A DNA stretch of 44,859 nt from Actinomycetota bacterium (GTDB lineage: Bacteria > Actinomycetota > Humimicrobiia > Humimicrobiales > Humimicrobiaceae): positions 1 through 44,859 of the forward strand of contig JAPLCN010000154.1 of the NCBI GenBank assembly GCA_026392215.1, written 5' to 3'. Made by a program: the position numbers and the translations under genes. A model generated the notes under the pieces. It was not told where the DNA came from and did not search any database. It saw nothing but the letters and a program-made list of their open reading frames with translations. Every line of letters begins with the position of its first letter. Position 1 is the first letter of the stretch. Of this stretch, positions 17,163-25,914 are shown piece after piece.

Positions 17163-17348
17163 CTACTTTATTATGCCTCTGTGTCTTCGTTTTTCATCAA
17201 GTTCATCCATAACTATTTTGCGAATCCGTACTGATTTGGGTGTGACTTCAACAAGTTCACTATCGTCAATATATTCCAGAGCATCGTCAAGAACCATTAC
17301 CCTTGGAACATTAAAATGTTCTGCACTACCCTCTCCTTTAGAACGCAT
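17163..17348 (-). pseudogene. typA: 3' fragment of typA/bipA GTPase gene
   Basis: About 60 residues match the C-terminus of the ribosome-associated GTPase TypA/BipA: NMRSKGEG, then FNVPRVMVLDDALEYIDDSE, LVEVTPKSVRIRK and a basic end. TypA is about 600 residues with an N-terminal GTPase; nothing of that remains. Similarity may reach a few codons further upstream (to about 17360). The fragment faces a region of other gene tails. Confidence 0.8.
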
Positions 17349-17638
17349 GTTTATATGGATTTCTAAACTTAAAAGAGATTCCTTAAAGTATAAGTATGCC
17401 TAAAAACCGGTTATACTTACAATAAAGTTTGCCTGATTATATTACCGGGACTGTTTTGTAATATCCTAAACTCTACTAAAATATGAAATTAAAACCCGGA
17501 TTTTAAAAGAATTAAATATTTTGTTTGCGACTTTATCAGCTCCCACTTCTAGAGGATATTTTAAAATTATGTATTTTTAAAAAAAAGTTATAAAATGTTT
17601 TTATCATCTTAAAACGTATAATAAATCAACTGCACTTT

Positions 17639-19786
17639 TTGCTTATTAAGAAAAAAATGAAAAAGACCGAAAAACTATATAAGGAAAAATTAATCAAATA
17701 CCGTACTGACTACATGGAACTTGCTGATAACATTACTGATCTTTTTTTTACAATGGATGAGAATTTAAATTATATATATTGGAATAAGGCGTCATCAGTT
17801 TTTTTAAATCTTTCTTTAAAAGAAGTAGTTGGAAAAAATATTTATGATATTTTTCCAAATTTTAAAAACACTGATATTGAAGAAGTTTATTTAGATGTTT
17901 TAAAAACAAAAAAAAATAAAAATATTAAAACATTTTTTAATATAAACAATAAACAATATTTTTTCGATATCCGTGTATACCCAATAAAAAAAGGTCTAGC
18001 GGTTTTAGCTAAGGATATTACAAAAGAAAAACTTGCCCAAGATGCTTTAAATAAGATTGAAGAAATATATTGTGAATTCTACGAAAAATCCCCGCTTGGT
18101 TATCAGTCTCTCGATGCTAATGGGAACATTTTAATAATTAACGATACATGGCTTGAACTTCTAGGTTATGAAAAAGAAGAGGTAATTGGTAAATGGATTG
18201 GTGACTTCCTTACCCCTGAATATAAGGAGATCTTCAGTTTAAACTTCTCTCAATTCAAATCAATTGGCAAGATTCACTCTGAATTCAAAATGATTTGCAA
18301 AAATAAAGATATTAAGTATTTAAACTTTGATGGCAAAATAGTATATAACCCGGATGGTTCGTTAAAGCAAACTCATTGCATTCTTTACGACATAACTGAA
18401 CGTAAGAAAATAGAGGAAAGGCTCAAGCAACAAACAGATGCCATGGAAGCAACAGTAGATGGTATAGCTATTCTCAATAAAGAAGAGAAGTACGTGTATT
18501 TAAACGAAGCTCATGTCAAGATTTATGGTTATGGCAGTCCCATGGAGCTTATTGGAAAATCATGGAGTATTTTATATGATTGTGACGAATTACAACGCTT
18601 TGGAAACGATATTTTGCCTAAGTTCAGGGGAAAGGGGCATTGGCAAGGTGAAGCTATTGGTATGAAAAAAGATGGGAGCAAATTTTTCCAAGAGGTATCC
18701 TTAACAGCCCTGCATGATGGTGGGTTGATTTGTATTGCCCGTGATATCACTGAGCGTAAAAAATTAGAAGAAGAAATTCTCTACTTAGGCTATCATGATC
18801 AGCTAACTGGACTCTATAATCGCAGATTTTTTGAGGAAGAAACAAAACGCCTCGATAGCTCACGGCAGTTGCCTCTGTCTATCATTATGGCAGATTTGAA
18901 TGGTTTAAAACTAACTAATGATACTTTCGGACATAGTGAAGGTGATATTATACTTAAAGAGACTGCAATGATACTAAAAAGAGTTTGCAGATCAGAGGAT
19001 ATTTTAGCTCGGTGGGGTGGAGATGAATTTATAATACTTCTTCCAAGAACTTCAATTACAGATTCAGAAGAGATTGCAGAAAGAATAAAAAAAGAATGCA
19101 GCAAAAAAACTAACCAAAAAATACCTTTAAGTCTATCAATTGGAGTAGCAACAAAAATAGAAGCAGGGCAGGATATACAAGCAGTTATTATAGATGCTGA
19201 AGACAATATGTATAAAAATAAGCTTTTTGAAAAACAAAGCATATCAAGCTCAATTTTAACTGCGTTTAAACAATCACTTTATGAGAAAAGCAATGAAACC
19301 ATTGAGCAAACTAATAGAGTTATCAATCTTGCTATGAAATTAGGAAAATCAATTAAACTACATTCCAGCCAGTTAGATGATCTTTGTCTTCTTGCATCAC
19401 TTCATAATATAGGTAAAGTTGCAATTCCTGAAAATATATTAATGAAAGAAGATAAATTAACAGAAAAAGAGTGGAAAATTATAAAAAGACATCCCGAGAT
19501 AGGTTTTAATATTGCTCGATCATTTCCACAAATTGCACATATTGCTAAATTTATACTTTCTTGCCATGAAAACTGGGATGGATCCGGTTATCCTCAAGGA
19601 CTTAAGGGCGAAGAAATCCCAATAATCTCCAGGATTATTTTTATAATTGATATTTATGAAACTATGGTAAGTGGAAGAATATATAAAAAGCCAAAGAGTA
19701 AGATTGAAGCAATAAAAGAACTTAAAAGATGTGCAGGTACCCAGTTTAATCCAGAACTAGTTAATAAGTTTATAGAAATAATATAA
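17639..19786 (+). CDS. PAS-PAS-PAS-GGDEF-HD-GYP c-di-GMP signalling protein
   Basis: A 715-residue soluble sensor. Three PAS domains lie at about 22-130, 140-262 and 268-382. The GGDEF diguanylate cyclase domain spans about 385-540 with GGDEF at 460-464 and the product-inhibition I-site RSED at 451-454, five residues before it, so synthesis of c-di-GMP is likely. The HD-GYP phosphodiesterase domain spans about 545-715 with HENWDGSGYP and GLKGEEIP present, but the signature HD is His589-Asn590 and the later Asp-x-Tyr-Asp is DIYET. Loss of the Asp that bridges the metals suggests a weakened or sensory-only domain. The start is uncertain: TTG at 17639 has no ribosome site, and ATG at 17657 is an equal alternative. 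Monocistronic, cytoplasmic. Confidence 0.9.
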   Translation: MLIKKKMKKTEKLYKEKLIKYRTDYMELADNITDLFFTMDENLNYIYWNKASSVFLNLSLKEVVGKNIYDIFPNFKNTDIEEVYLDVLKTKKNKNIKTFFNINNKQYFFDIRVYPIKKGLAVLAKDITKEKLAQDALNKIEEIYCEFYEKSPLGYQSLDANGNILIINDTWLELLGYEKEEVIGKWIGDFLTPEYKEIFSLNFSQFKSIGKIHSEFKMICKNKDIKYLNFDGKIVYNPDGSLKQTHCILYDITERKKIEERLKQQTDAMEATVDGIAILNKEEKYVYLNEAHVKIYGYGSPMELIGKSWSILYDCDELQRFGNDILPKFRGKGHWQGEAIGMKKDGSKFFQEVSLTALHDGGLICIARDITERKKLEEEILYLGYHDQLTGLYNRRFFEEETKRLDSSRQLPLSIIMADLNGLKLTNDTFGHSEGDIILKETAMILKRVCRSEDILARWGGDEFIILLPRTSITDSEEIAERIKKECSKKTNQKIPLSLSIGVATKIEAGQDIQAVIIDAEDNMYKNKLFEKQSISSSILTAFKQSLYEKSNETIEQTNRVINLAMKLGKSIKLHSSQLDDLCLLASLHNIGKVAIPENILMKEDKLTEKEWKIIKRHPEIGFNIARSFPQIAHIAKFILSCHENWDGSGYPQGLKGEEIPIISRIIFIIDIYETMVSGRIYKKPKSKIEAIKELKRCAGTQFNPELVNKFIEII

Positions 19787-19868
19787 ACTTAGCGCGTAAT
19801 TTAACCAGAAAAATTTTTGAATTAAATGTAATATTTTTATTTCACAATATATAGTATATTATTAAAAT

Positions 19869-20384
19869 ATGAAAAATGATGAGATAATTTTAAAGATAAT
19901 AAATAAATTTAATATGATTCCACTTAAGGATGAAGGCGGTTATTTTACAGAAACTTACAGATCAAAAGAAAAAATTGAAGTTAAAAATTTGCCATTAAGA
20001 TATAAATCAGAAAGATGTTTTTTAACTTCAATACTTTATCTTATTACCCCAGAGCACTATTCGTTTTTGCACAAAATTTTTTCTGATGAGATTTTTCACT
20101 TTTATCTTGGGGATTCAGTTATAATGTTAAATTTATTTGAGGATGGTTCATCAAAAATAGTAAAAATGGGTAGTGATATTTTTGCAGGTGAAAATATTCA
20201 GCATATAGTTCCAAAAAATACCTGGCAGGGGGCAAAGCTTGAAGAAGGTGGGAGTTTTGCTTTGCTAGGTACAACAGTTTCACCTGGCTTTGAATTCGAA
20301 GATTATATCTCTGCAAAACCTTATAAAGACGAAATTTTAAAGAAATATCCGGCTTTTAATTCTTTAATTAATGAATTAATTTAA
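19869..20384 (+). CDS. Cupin domain protein (DUF985/Cupin_5)
   Basis: A 171-residue cupin of the DUF985 family (YML079-like). Typical features are EGGYFTETYRS, then TSILYLITPEHYSFLHKIFSDEIFHFY with possible metal-ligand His/Glu, a GDSVIMLNLFEDGS turn and FALLGTTVSPGFEFEDYI near the end. Members are small beta-barrels of unknown biochemical role; some bind sugars or nucleotides. No ribosome site is apparent before the ATG. It sits between two c-di-GMP genes without tight spacing, so no functional link can be argued. Confidence 0.85.
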   Translation: MKNDEIILKIINKFNMIPLKDEGGYFTETYRSKEKIEVKNLPLRYKSERCFLTSILYLITPEHYSFLHKIFSDEIFHFYLGDSVIMLNLFEDGSSKIVKMGSDIFAGENIQHIVPKNTWQGAKLEEGGSFALLGTTVSPGFEFEDYISAKPYKDEILKKYPAFNSLINELI

Positions 20385-20409
20385 AAATTTAAATAAAGAT
20401 TAATAAGTT

Positions 20410-20583
20410 GTGAAGATTTATATGTTACTTTCCGTAATTGTTTTTGCAAATTACGTAATTTACGGTGCTTTCAATACAAAAGTCAGCATAATCGTCATTG
20501 TAAATTATTTTTTATCCGGTATATCTTTGACAATAATAAAAGAGTTTTTTAAGAAAAAGGAAAAAACATTACAACAGATTTAG
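20410..20583 (+). CDS. Small two-helix membrane peptide, possibly the broken N-terminus of the next gene
   Basis: From GTG 20410 (or ATG 20422) the frame encodes MLLSVIVFANYVIYGAF, then VSIIVIVNYFLSGISLTIIKEFF and a KKKEK tail before TAG. Two membrane helices followed by a basic linker are what a membrane-anchored sensor would have before its first PAS. The downstream PAS-GGDEF frame opens at 20553, in the -1 frame across an A6C run (20561-20567). Either a real small protein or the anchor of a frameshifted gene. Confidence 0.4.
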   Translation: MKIYMLLSVIVFANYVIYGAFNTKVSIIVIVNYFLSGISLTIIKEFFKKKEKTLQQI

Positions 20584-22163
20584 AAAAAATAAAAAATGAC
20601 ATACTTTCTTTAACTTCCCGGAATGAACTTCTGGAAAAAATACTGACAAGTATTCCTTCGCTTGTTTACGTTAGAGATATCAACTTAAAATTTTTAATAG
20701 TAAATATCGCTTTTGAAAACTTTGTCGGTAAAAAAGCAAAGGATATAATAGGAAAAACCGATTTCGATCTTTATCCCGAAAACATCGCAAGAAAAATGGC
20801 TGAAGATGACATGGAAGTAATTAATAAAGATTGTGCTAAATTAAACATAGAAGAAAACATTTCAATGCCTGACGGAAGAAATATCTGGCTAAATGCAAAT
20901 AAAACTCCTTACCATGATAAAAACGGCAAAGTATGCGGAATAATAGGTATTTCCAATGATATTACTGAAATAAAAAAGATAAACATTCAGGTGGAGACTA
21001 TTCTTGACAGCTTCCCATATAAAGCATGGCTAAAAGACAAAGAAGGGCGTTTTCTTGCAGTAAATGAGCTTTTAGCAAAAGCCGTCTCAAAGAGTAAAAA
21101 TGAAATGATAGGAAAAACAGATTTGGATTTGGATATATATCCTGAAGAACATGCAAAAAGATTCAGGAAAGATGATTTCGAAATAATGAAGCAAAAAAAA
21201 GCAAAATTATTTGAAGAGCTTTCTTATGCTGACAATTTGTTAAAGCTTCATGAAACATATAAAGCTCCTGTTATAAATGAAGCAGGTAAAGTAATTGGCA
21301 CAACAGGTTATACCAGAGATATAAGTGGAATACAAAAAAGTCTTTTTGAATCAAAAAAACAAATAAACTTTTTTGATTCCATAATCGATAATATTCCCAA
21401 TATGCTTTTCTTAAAAGATGCAAAGGAATTAAAGTTTAAAATGGTAAATAAAGCAGCCGAAGATCTTATAGGTCTCTCAAGAAATGATATTATCGGGAAA
21501 ACAGATTACGATGTTTTCCCTAAAATGATTATAAGTACAAAAAAAATTCCTATTCTTGATGAAAACTGCGAACCCTTGTATCTTCTCGGGATTTCCGAGA
21601 ATATCACTGAAAAAAGACAATTGGAAAAAACAATTAAAAAATTTGCTTATTTTGATGAAATAACCGGTCTTCCAAACAGAAACCTTTTTAAGGACAGGTT
21701 CAAGCTTGCAGCAGAACGGGCTAGAAGAAATAACAAAAAAATGATGATTGTCATGTTGGACTTTGATAAATTTAAAGTAATCAATGATAAATATGGACAC
21801 GACATCGGTGATAAGCTGCTTAAAAGTTTTGCAGGCAGACTAAAAAAGATAGTAAGAAAGACAGATACTATTGCAAGATTTGGCGGTGATGAATTTGTAA
21901 TGGTTTTAGGAGATTTCTCTTATACTGAAGATATGGAAAAATTTGCCAAAAAAGTACTTGATGTGTTTAAGGAGCCTTTCAAAATCGATAAATTAAAATT
22001 AAACATAAATGGAAGCATAGGTATTTCAGTCTTTCCTAATGATTCCTTAAATCAGTCAGACCTCGTAAAGTTTGCCGATTCTGCTATGTATGAAGCAAAA
22101 ATGAGTGGCGGAAATAATTATAAATTTTACTTAAGCATCAGTCAATTGTTTTTTGAAAGTTAA
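20568..22163 (+). CDS. PAS-PAS-PAS-GGDEF diguanylate cyclase with unresolved start
   Basis: The frame holds three PAS-like domains and a C-terminal GGDEF. The I-site RKTD lies five residues before GGDEF, so the cyclase looks active and product-inhibited. The first ATG (20796) would cut the first PAS in half. Upstream codons clearly continue it: NELLEKILTSIPSLVYVRDI, then IIGKTDFDLYPENIARKMAE. Between the stop at 20550-20552 and that ATG there is no ATG, GTG or TTG. The only placed start is an ATT at 20568, seven bases after AAGGA; otherwise the gene is fused to the membrane peptide by a frameshift. The third PAS is shortened: DVFPK runs directly into STKKIPILDEN, missing about 35 residues. 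Confidence 0.75.
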   Translation: MTTDLEKIKNDILSLTSRNELLEKILTSIPSLVYVRDINLKFLIVNIAFENFVGKKAKDIIGKTDFDLYPENIARKMAEDDMEVINKDCAKLNIEENISMPDGRNIWLNANKTPYHDKNGKVCGIIGISNDITEIKKINIQVETILDSFPYKAWLKDKEGRFLAVNELLAKAVSKSKNEMIGKTDLDLDIYPEEHAKRFRKDDFEIMKQKKAKLFEELSYADNLLKLHETYKAPVINEAGKVIGTTGYTRDISGIQKSLFESKKQINFFDSIIDNIPNMLFLKDAKELKFKMVNKAAEDLIGLSRNDIIGKTDYDVFPKMIISTKKIPILDENCEPLYLLGISENITEKRQLEKTIKKFAYFDEITGLPNRNLFKDRFKLAAERARRNNKKMMIVMLDFDKFKVINDKYGHDIGDKLLKSFAGRLKKIVRKTDTIARFGGDEFVMVLGDFSYTEDMEKFAKKVLDVFKEPFKIDKLKLNINGSIGISVFPNDSLNQSDLVKFADSAMYEAKMSGGNNYKFYLSISQLFFES

Positions 22164-22227
22164 AATTCCTCACTTTTACAAATATTTTTCCTGATGGAAA
22201 AGACTGGTAATATCAAAACATTTTCTG

Positions 22228-22443
22228 TCATTTAGTTACTATAATTTTGCCTTTCATAAAAGTATGGATGCTGCAGATATAGTCATAAGTTCCTTCCTTG
22301 CTGAACGTAAAACTGAATTTTCCTCCACTGGACATATCGCCGCTGTCAAATGGTGCTGAACTGTTTGTAACAGTATGGGAATAGCTGTCTTTATTGATCC
22401 AGGTTGAATTCGAATAATAAAAATCCTTATTGACTTTAAAGTA
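22228..22443 (-). pseudogene. Decayed plastocyanin/amicyanin-like cupredoxin
   Basis: The minus strand reads STWINKDSYSHTVTNSSAPF, then FDSGDMSSGGKFSFTFSKEG and TYDYICSIHTFMKGKIIV before a TGA at 22230-22228. The four type-1 copper ligands are all visible (His in SHTV, Cys in YIC, His in SIH, Met in TFM). The first strands and any signal peptide are missing: VNKDFYYSNSTW lacks the expected loop of about 12 residues, and a stop closes the frame upstream. No start codon. A relic of an exported copper protein. Confidence 0.7.
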
Positions 22444-22540
22444 ATTATATATTTAAATATATAAATATATTTTAAAACACAATATTGTAGTTAAAAATAT
22501 TTATTAATTCTTAAGAGTATGAAAAAACAGGAGATTCAAC

Positions 22541-23371
22541 ATGGAAGAAGAAATTATAAAAAAAGCTGTCAGGGAAAATTATGCAAAAGCTGCAACAGGT
22601 AGCTCATGTGGTTGCGGATCCATAACCAACTGTTGCGGACAGGTTGACATGGCTGAAGAAATCAGCACCGGTATCGGATATTTTGAGGAAGATCTGGCAA
22701 AATTACCCAAAGGATCCAATTTGGGTTTGGGTTGTGGAAATCCAATAGCGATGGCCTCCTTAAAAAAAGGCGAGGTTGTTCTGGATTTAGGTTCCGGAGC
22801 GGGAATAGATTGTTTCCTGGCCGCTGAAAAAGTTGGACCTGAGGGTAAAATCATAGGTGTCGATATGACCCCTGAAATGCTGGAAAAAGCCAGGGAGAAT
22901 GTTAATAAAAGCAATTATAAAAATGTTGAATTCAGATTGGGAGAAATTGAGAACCTGCCGGTTGCAGATAGTACTATAGATATAATAATTTCAAATTGTG
23001 TGATTAATCTTGTTCCAGATAAAGACAGAGTTTTCTCGGAAGCATTCAGGGTCCTTAAACCAGGCGGAAGGATAATGGTATCTGATATTGTTTTATTAAA
23101 AGAATTACCTGAAATTATTCAGAACAATATGTCTGCTTATGTTGGCTGTATTTCCGGTGCAATCATTAAAGACAATTATTTGAATGCTATCAAATATGCC
23201 GGTTTTAAAGATGTAAAAATTATGGACGAAGCAGTTTTCCCGCTTAATTACATCATAGGTGATGAAACAGCTTTAATAGTTAAAAACAAATTGAACTTAT
23301 CTGAAAACCAGATAAAGGATGTAGAGAATTCCATTGCAAGCATAAAGGTTTATGCACTAAAATCTTATTAA
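22541..23371 (+). CDS. arsM: Arsenite S-adenosylmethionine methyltransferase ArsM
   Basis: ArsM methylates As(III) stepwise with SAM, giving methylated and volatile arsenicals. The 276-residue protein has the SAM motif DLGSGAGID (82-90) and the conserved cysteines expected to bind arsenic: Cys31/32 (NCCG), Cys65 (GLGCGNP), Cys153 (SNCV) and Cys203 (VGCISGA). AGGAG lies about seven bases before the ATG. No arsR or arsenic transporter gene is adjacent, so control is not visible; the gene seems to be a single unit between a cupredoxin relic and an opposite radical SAM gene. Family assignment is strong. Confidence 0.95.
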   Translation: MEEEIIKKAVRENYAKAATGSSCGCGSITNCCGQVDMAEEISTGIGYFEEDLAKLPKGSNLGLGCGNPIAMASLKKGEVVLDLGSGAGIDCFLAAEKVGPEGKIIGVDMTPEMLEKARENVNKSNYKNVEFRLGEIENLPVADSTIDIIISNCVINLVPDKDRVFSEAFRVLKPGGRIMVSDIVLLKELPEIIQNNMSAYVGCISGAIIKDNYLNAIKYAGFKDVKIMDEAVFPLNYIIGDETALIVKNKLNLSENQIKDVENSIASIKVYALKSY

Positions 23372-23566
23372 AACTGTTTAGTTTTCGGCGGATGATTGTT
23401 ACTAAAATTGTTCAAAAACCCAGGTCAATATAAATTTAAACGAAATTAGGGTGAAATAATCCAACATAAAACGAATTATTCCACCCCATACCCGGAACTA
23501 TTTAGATAATATGTTTATGTAATTATTTCTTGTTCTTATATATTGATTTCATGTATATAAATTTTT

Positions 23567-23594
23567 ATTGCCGGCAGTTCATGCTACCGACAAT
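23567..23594. terminator. Stem-loop between convergent genes
   Basis: ATTGCCGGCAG and CTACCGACAAT flank a six-base loop. On the minus strand all 11 positions pair (two G-U). A TTTTT-containing stretch follows on the plus strand. It may end transcription of the convergent arsM and radical SAM genes. Confidence 0.4.
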
Positions 23595-23655
23595 AATTTT
23601 TATTGCGTCAGATAATATTTATATGAAAATTAATAGGATAGAACCTATAATTTAA

Positions 23656-25260
23656 TTACCATGTATAAAGCTTGCTAAAATGTATTCCCATTATTGAGGA
23701 TCCTATTACATAAGGTATGGCTGACGGGCGTCTAAATAAACTCCACAATAACAGTGCCCAATAATAGCGCTGTCCTTCGTATCTGACACCTGAAAGCCAG
23801 AGTGAAGAAAATAAAGCTTTTATATGATAGATTCCAAAGTTAGGTGTTTTTCTTATAGGTGGTTTGAATTCTTTTAAAAAAGTCTTTACACGCTGATAAT
23901 AATCTTTTGGAGAATATATGGTCTTCATAATATTTTTATAACCTTCAATTAAAGTATTTTTATCCATTTTAGGTTTGAAGTTAAGATCAATGGCAGTATT
24001 ACTGCCCGACGACTCATTAACAAGTCTGCCGGTATCTTTGAGTCGCTGATAAAGCTTTGTTTTAGGCAAAGCATTCAAGAGGCCTACCATCGCTGTCACA
24101 ATTCCGCTCTTCTGTATAAATTCAATTTGATTCTGAAAAATTGAGGGTTTATCATTATCGAAACCCACAATAAAACCACCCTGAACTTCAAAACCGGCAT
24201 TTTGCAGTTTTTTAATTACAGACACCAAATCACGATTTTTATTTTGAAACTTATTACACTCTTCAAGACTTTTATTATCAGGACTTTCAATGCCAATAAA
24301 TAAAGTTGTTATACCTGCTTTAACCATTAAACTGATTAATTCAGGTTTATCAATAAGATCAATAGAAACCTGGGTATTAAACAGGAATGGTTGATGCCTT
24401 TTCTTCTGCCAATCAATAATTGCCGGAAGAATTTCTTTCTCAAGTTCAACTTTGTTGCCTATAAAGTTATCATCCACAAAGAAAACACCACCTCGCCAAC
24501 CCCATTGATATAATGCTTCCAGTTCATTTATTACCTGTTTTTTAGTTTTAACTCTCGGAAGTCTGCCATTAAGTCTGACGATATCACAAAATTCACAGTT
24601 AAAAGGGCACCCCCGTGAAATCTGAAGGCACATTGAATTATAATATTTCTTATTTATCAAATCCCACTCTGGTATTATGGATTTACGAATATCGGGAAAA
24701 TTTTTAACTTCGTAAATATTTTTTGTCTTCCCTGAATTTAAATCACTTAAGAATTCATATAGGTTTTCCTCTGCCTCACCTAAAACAAGATAATCGACAT
24801 CCTCGGTAAATTCTTCCCATCCTGTAGTAAATAAGGGACCTCCTGCAACAATTGGCTTACTTAAATTTTTGACTTTTTTAATAACTTCACCTACTGATTC
24901 TTTCTGAACAATCATCGCACTGATAAAAACTATGTCTGCCCAAGCAATATCTTCATCCTTAAGCCTGTCAACATTCATATCAATAAGTTTCTTTTCCCAC
25001 TGCGAAGGAAGCATTGCTGCAACAGTCAATAATCCAAATGGCGGATAAGCTGCTCTTTTACCTATCAACCTTAAAGTATTCTTGAAACTCCAAAAAGAGT
25101 TCGGATATTGAGGATATACCAGCAAGACTTTTTTATCAGATTTATCTATCTTATTTATCTCTGCAGTAACCCCGCCTGATTTTATTTTGACTTCATCTGT
25201 AATTGGATCTGCAGTCTCACAATCCAATGCTTTATCAACATTAGTTTTTGAATTAGTCAT
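23656..25260 (-). CDS. B12-binding-domain radical SAM protein (DUF4070 type)
   Basis: A 534-residue radical SAM enzyme with an N-terminal cobalamin-binding-like domain (about 40-190: KKVLLVYPQYP, then a GGPLFT loop) and a radical SAM core with the cluster cysteines Cys218, Cys222, Cys225 (CPFNCEFC). The C-terminal part has the character of DUF4070, which often follows this core in methylases or ring-forming enzymes acting on lipids or other hydrophobic substrates; the last 60 residues contain aromatic, membrane-leaning stretches. A 40-residue acidic leader precedes the B12 domain, and no ribosome site is seen before the ATG, so the start may be later. It lies alone on the minus strand. Substrate unknown. 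Confidence 0.88.
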   Translation of the reverse strand: MTNSKTNVDKALDCETADPITDEVKIKSGGVTAEINKIDKSDKKVLLVYPQYPNSFWSFKNTLRLIGKRAAYPPFGLLTVAAMLPSQWEKKLIDMNVDRLKDEDIAWADIVFISAMIVQKESVGEVIKKVKNLSKPIVAGGPLFTTGWEEFTEDVDYLVLGEAEENLYEFLSDLNSGKTKNIYEVKNFPDIRKSIIPEWDLINKKYYNSMCLQISRGCPFNCEFCDIVRLNGRLPRVKTKKQVINELEALYQWGWRGGVFFVDDNFIGNKVELEKEILPAIIDWQKKRHQPFLFNTQVSIDLIDKPELISLMVKAGITTLFIGIESPDNKSLEECNKFQNKNRDLVSVIKKLQNAGFEVQGGFIVGFDNDKPSIFQNQIEFIQKSGIVTAMVGLLNALPKTKLYQRLKDTGRLVNESSGSNTAIDLNFKPKMDKNTLIEGYKNIMKTIYSPKDYYQRVKTFLKEFKPPIRKTPNFGIYHIKALFSSLWLSGVRYEGQRYYWALLLWSLFRRPSAIPYVIGSSIMGIHFSKLYTW

Positions 25261-25655
25261 AATAATTTATAAGTATTATTTTTAATAAATGTTTTAAAAA
25301 AATACTTTAAGGGGTTAAAAATAAATTGTGAATAGTTGTTATTAAAGCAGTTTAAGAATTATACTTGAATATTATATGTATCGTTTTTCTTTAAAATAAA
25401 GAATATCTAAATAATCCAAGCCAATAAATTTTAGCTTCTAAAAATGTTCAAACCGTAAATTTAAAAAATAACCTGCCAGAACTTCTAATAATCTATTTTA
25501 TATAATCACTTTCAATAATGCCTTAACTTATTTCAATTACTTCTTTTTGTCTCAAAGTAAGTTTATAAAACTTAATGGAAAAAATTATATTCCTTTATTA
25601 ATAAAAAATCCATAAATTATTTAGATCTTCTGTCTGTTACCTATTCCTGATTTTT
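25261..25655. other. AT-rich intergenic region
   Basis: Nearly 400 bases with no convincing gene, repeat or RNA. It marks the boundary before the higher-GC helicase operon. Confidence 0.5.
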
Positions 25656-25673
25656 TTGTTTTTAATACTTACA

Positions 25674-25841
25674 ATGGAAGATTATGGTGTGTATTCATGC
25701 TTTATACTTATGAGATCCAAAAGACATTCTTATAAATACCATGGTTATTTTGGAGTTGATGTAGAAAATGTGTGGGAAGTAACCCAAAAAGATTTGCCTT
25801 TTTTAAAAGAGCAAATAGGTAAAATATTAGATGATTTTTAG
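25674..25841 (+). CDS. Doubtful small ORF
   Basis: About 55 residues from ATG 25674 (MEDYGVYSCFILMRSKRHS ... VWEVTQKDLPFLKEQIGKIL). The end looks like a folded-protein tail, but there is no ribosome site and I recognise no family. It may be a gene remnant at the edge of the helicase operon. Confidence 0.25.
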   Translation: MEDYGVYSCFILMRSKRHSYKYHGYFGVDVENVWEVTQKDLPFLKEQIGKILDDF

Positions 25842-25914
25842 AATGAACTGAAAAATTCTAAGAAATAGAAATGCAGATAATAATTTTTTATTTCTTGACC
25901 CAAAAAATGAGTCT

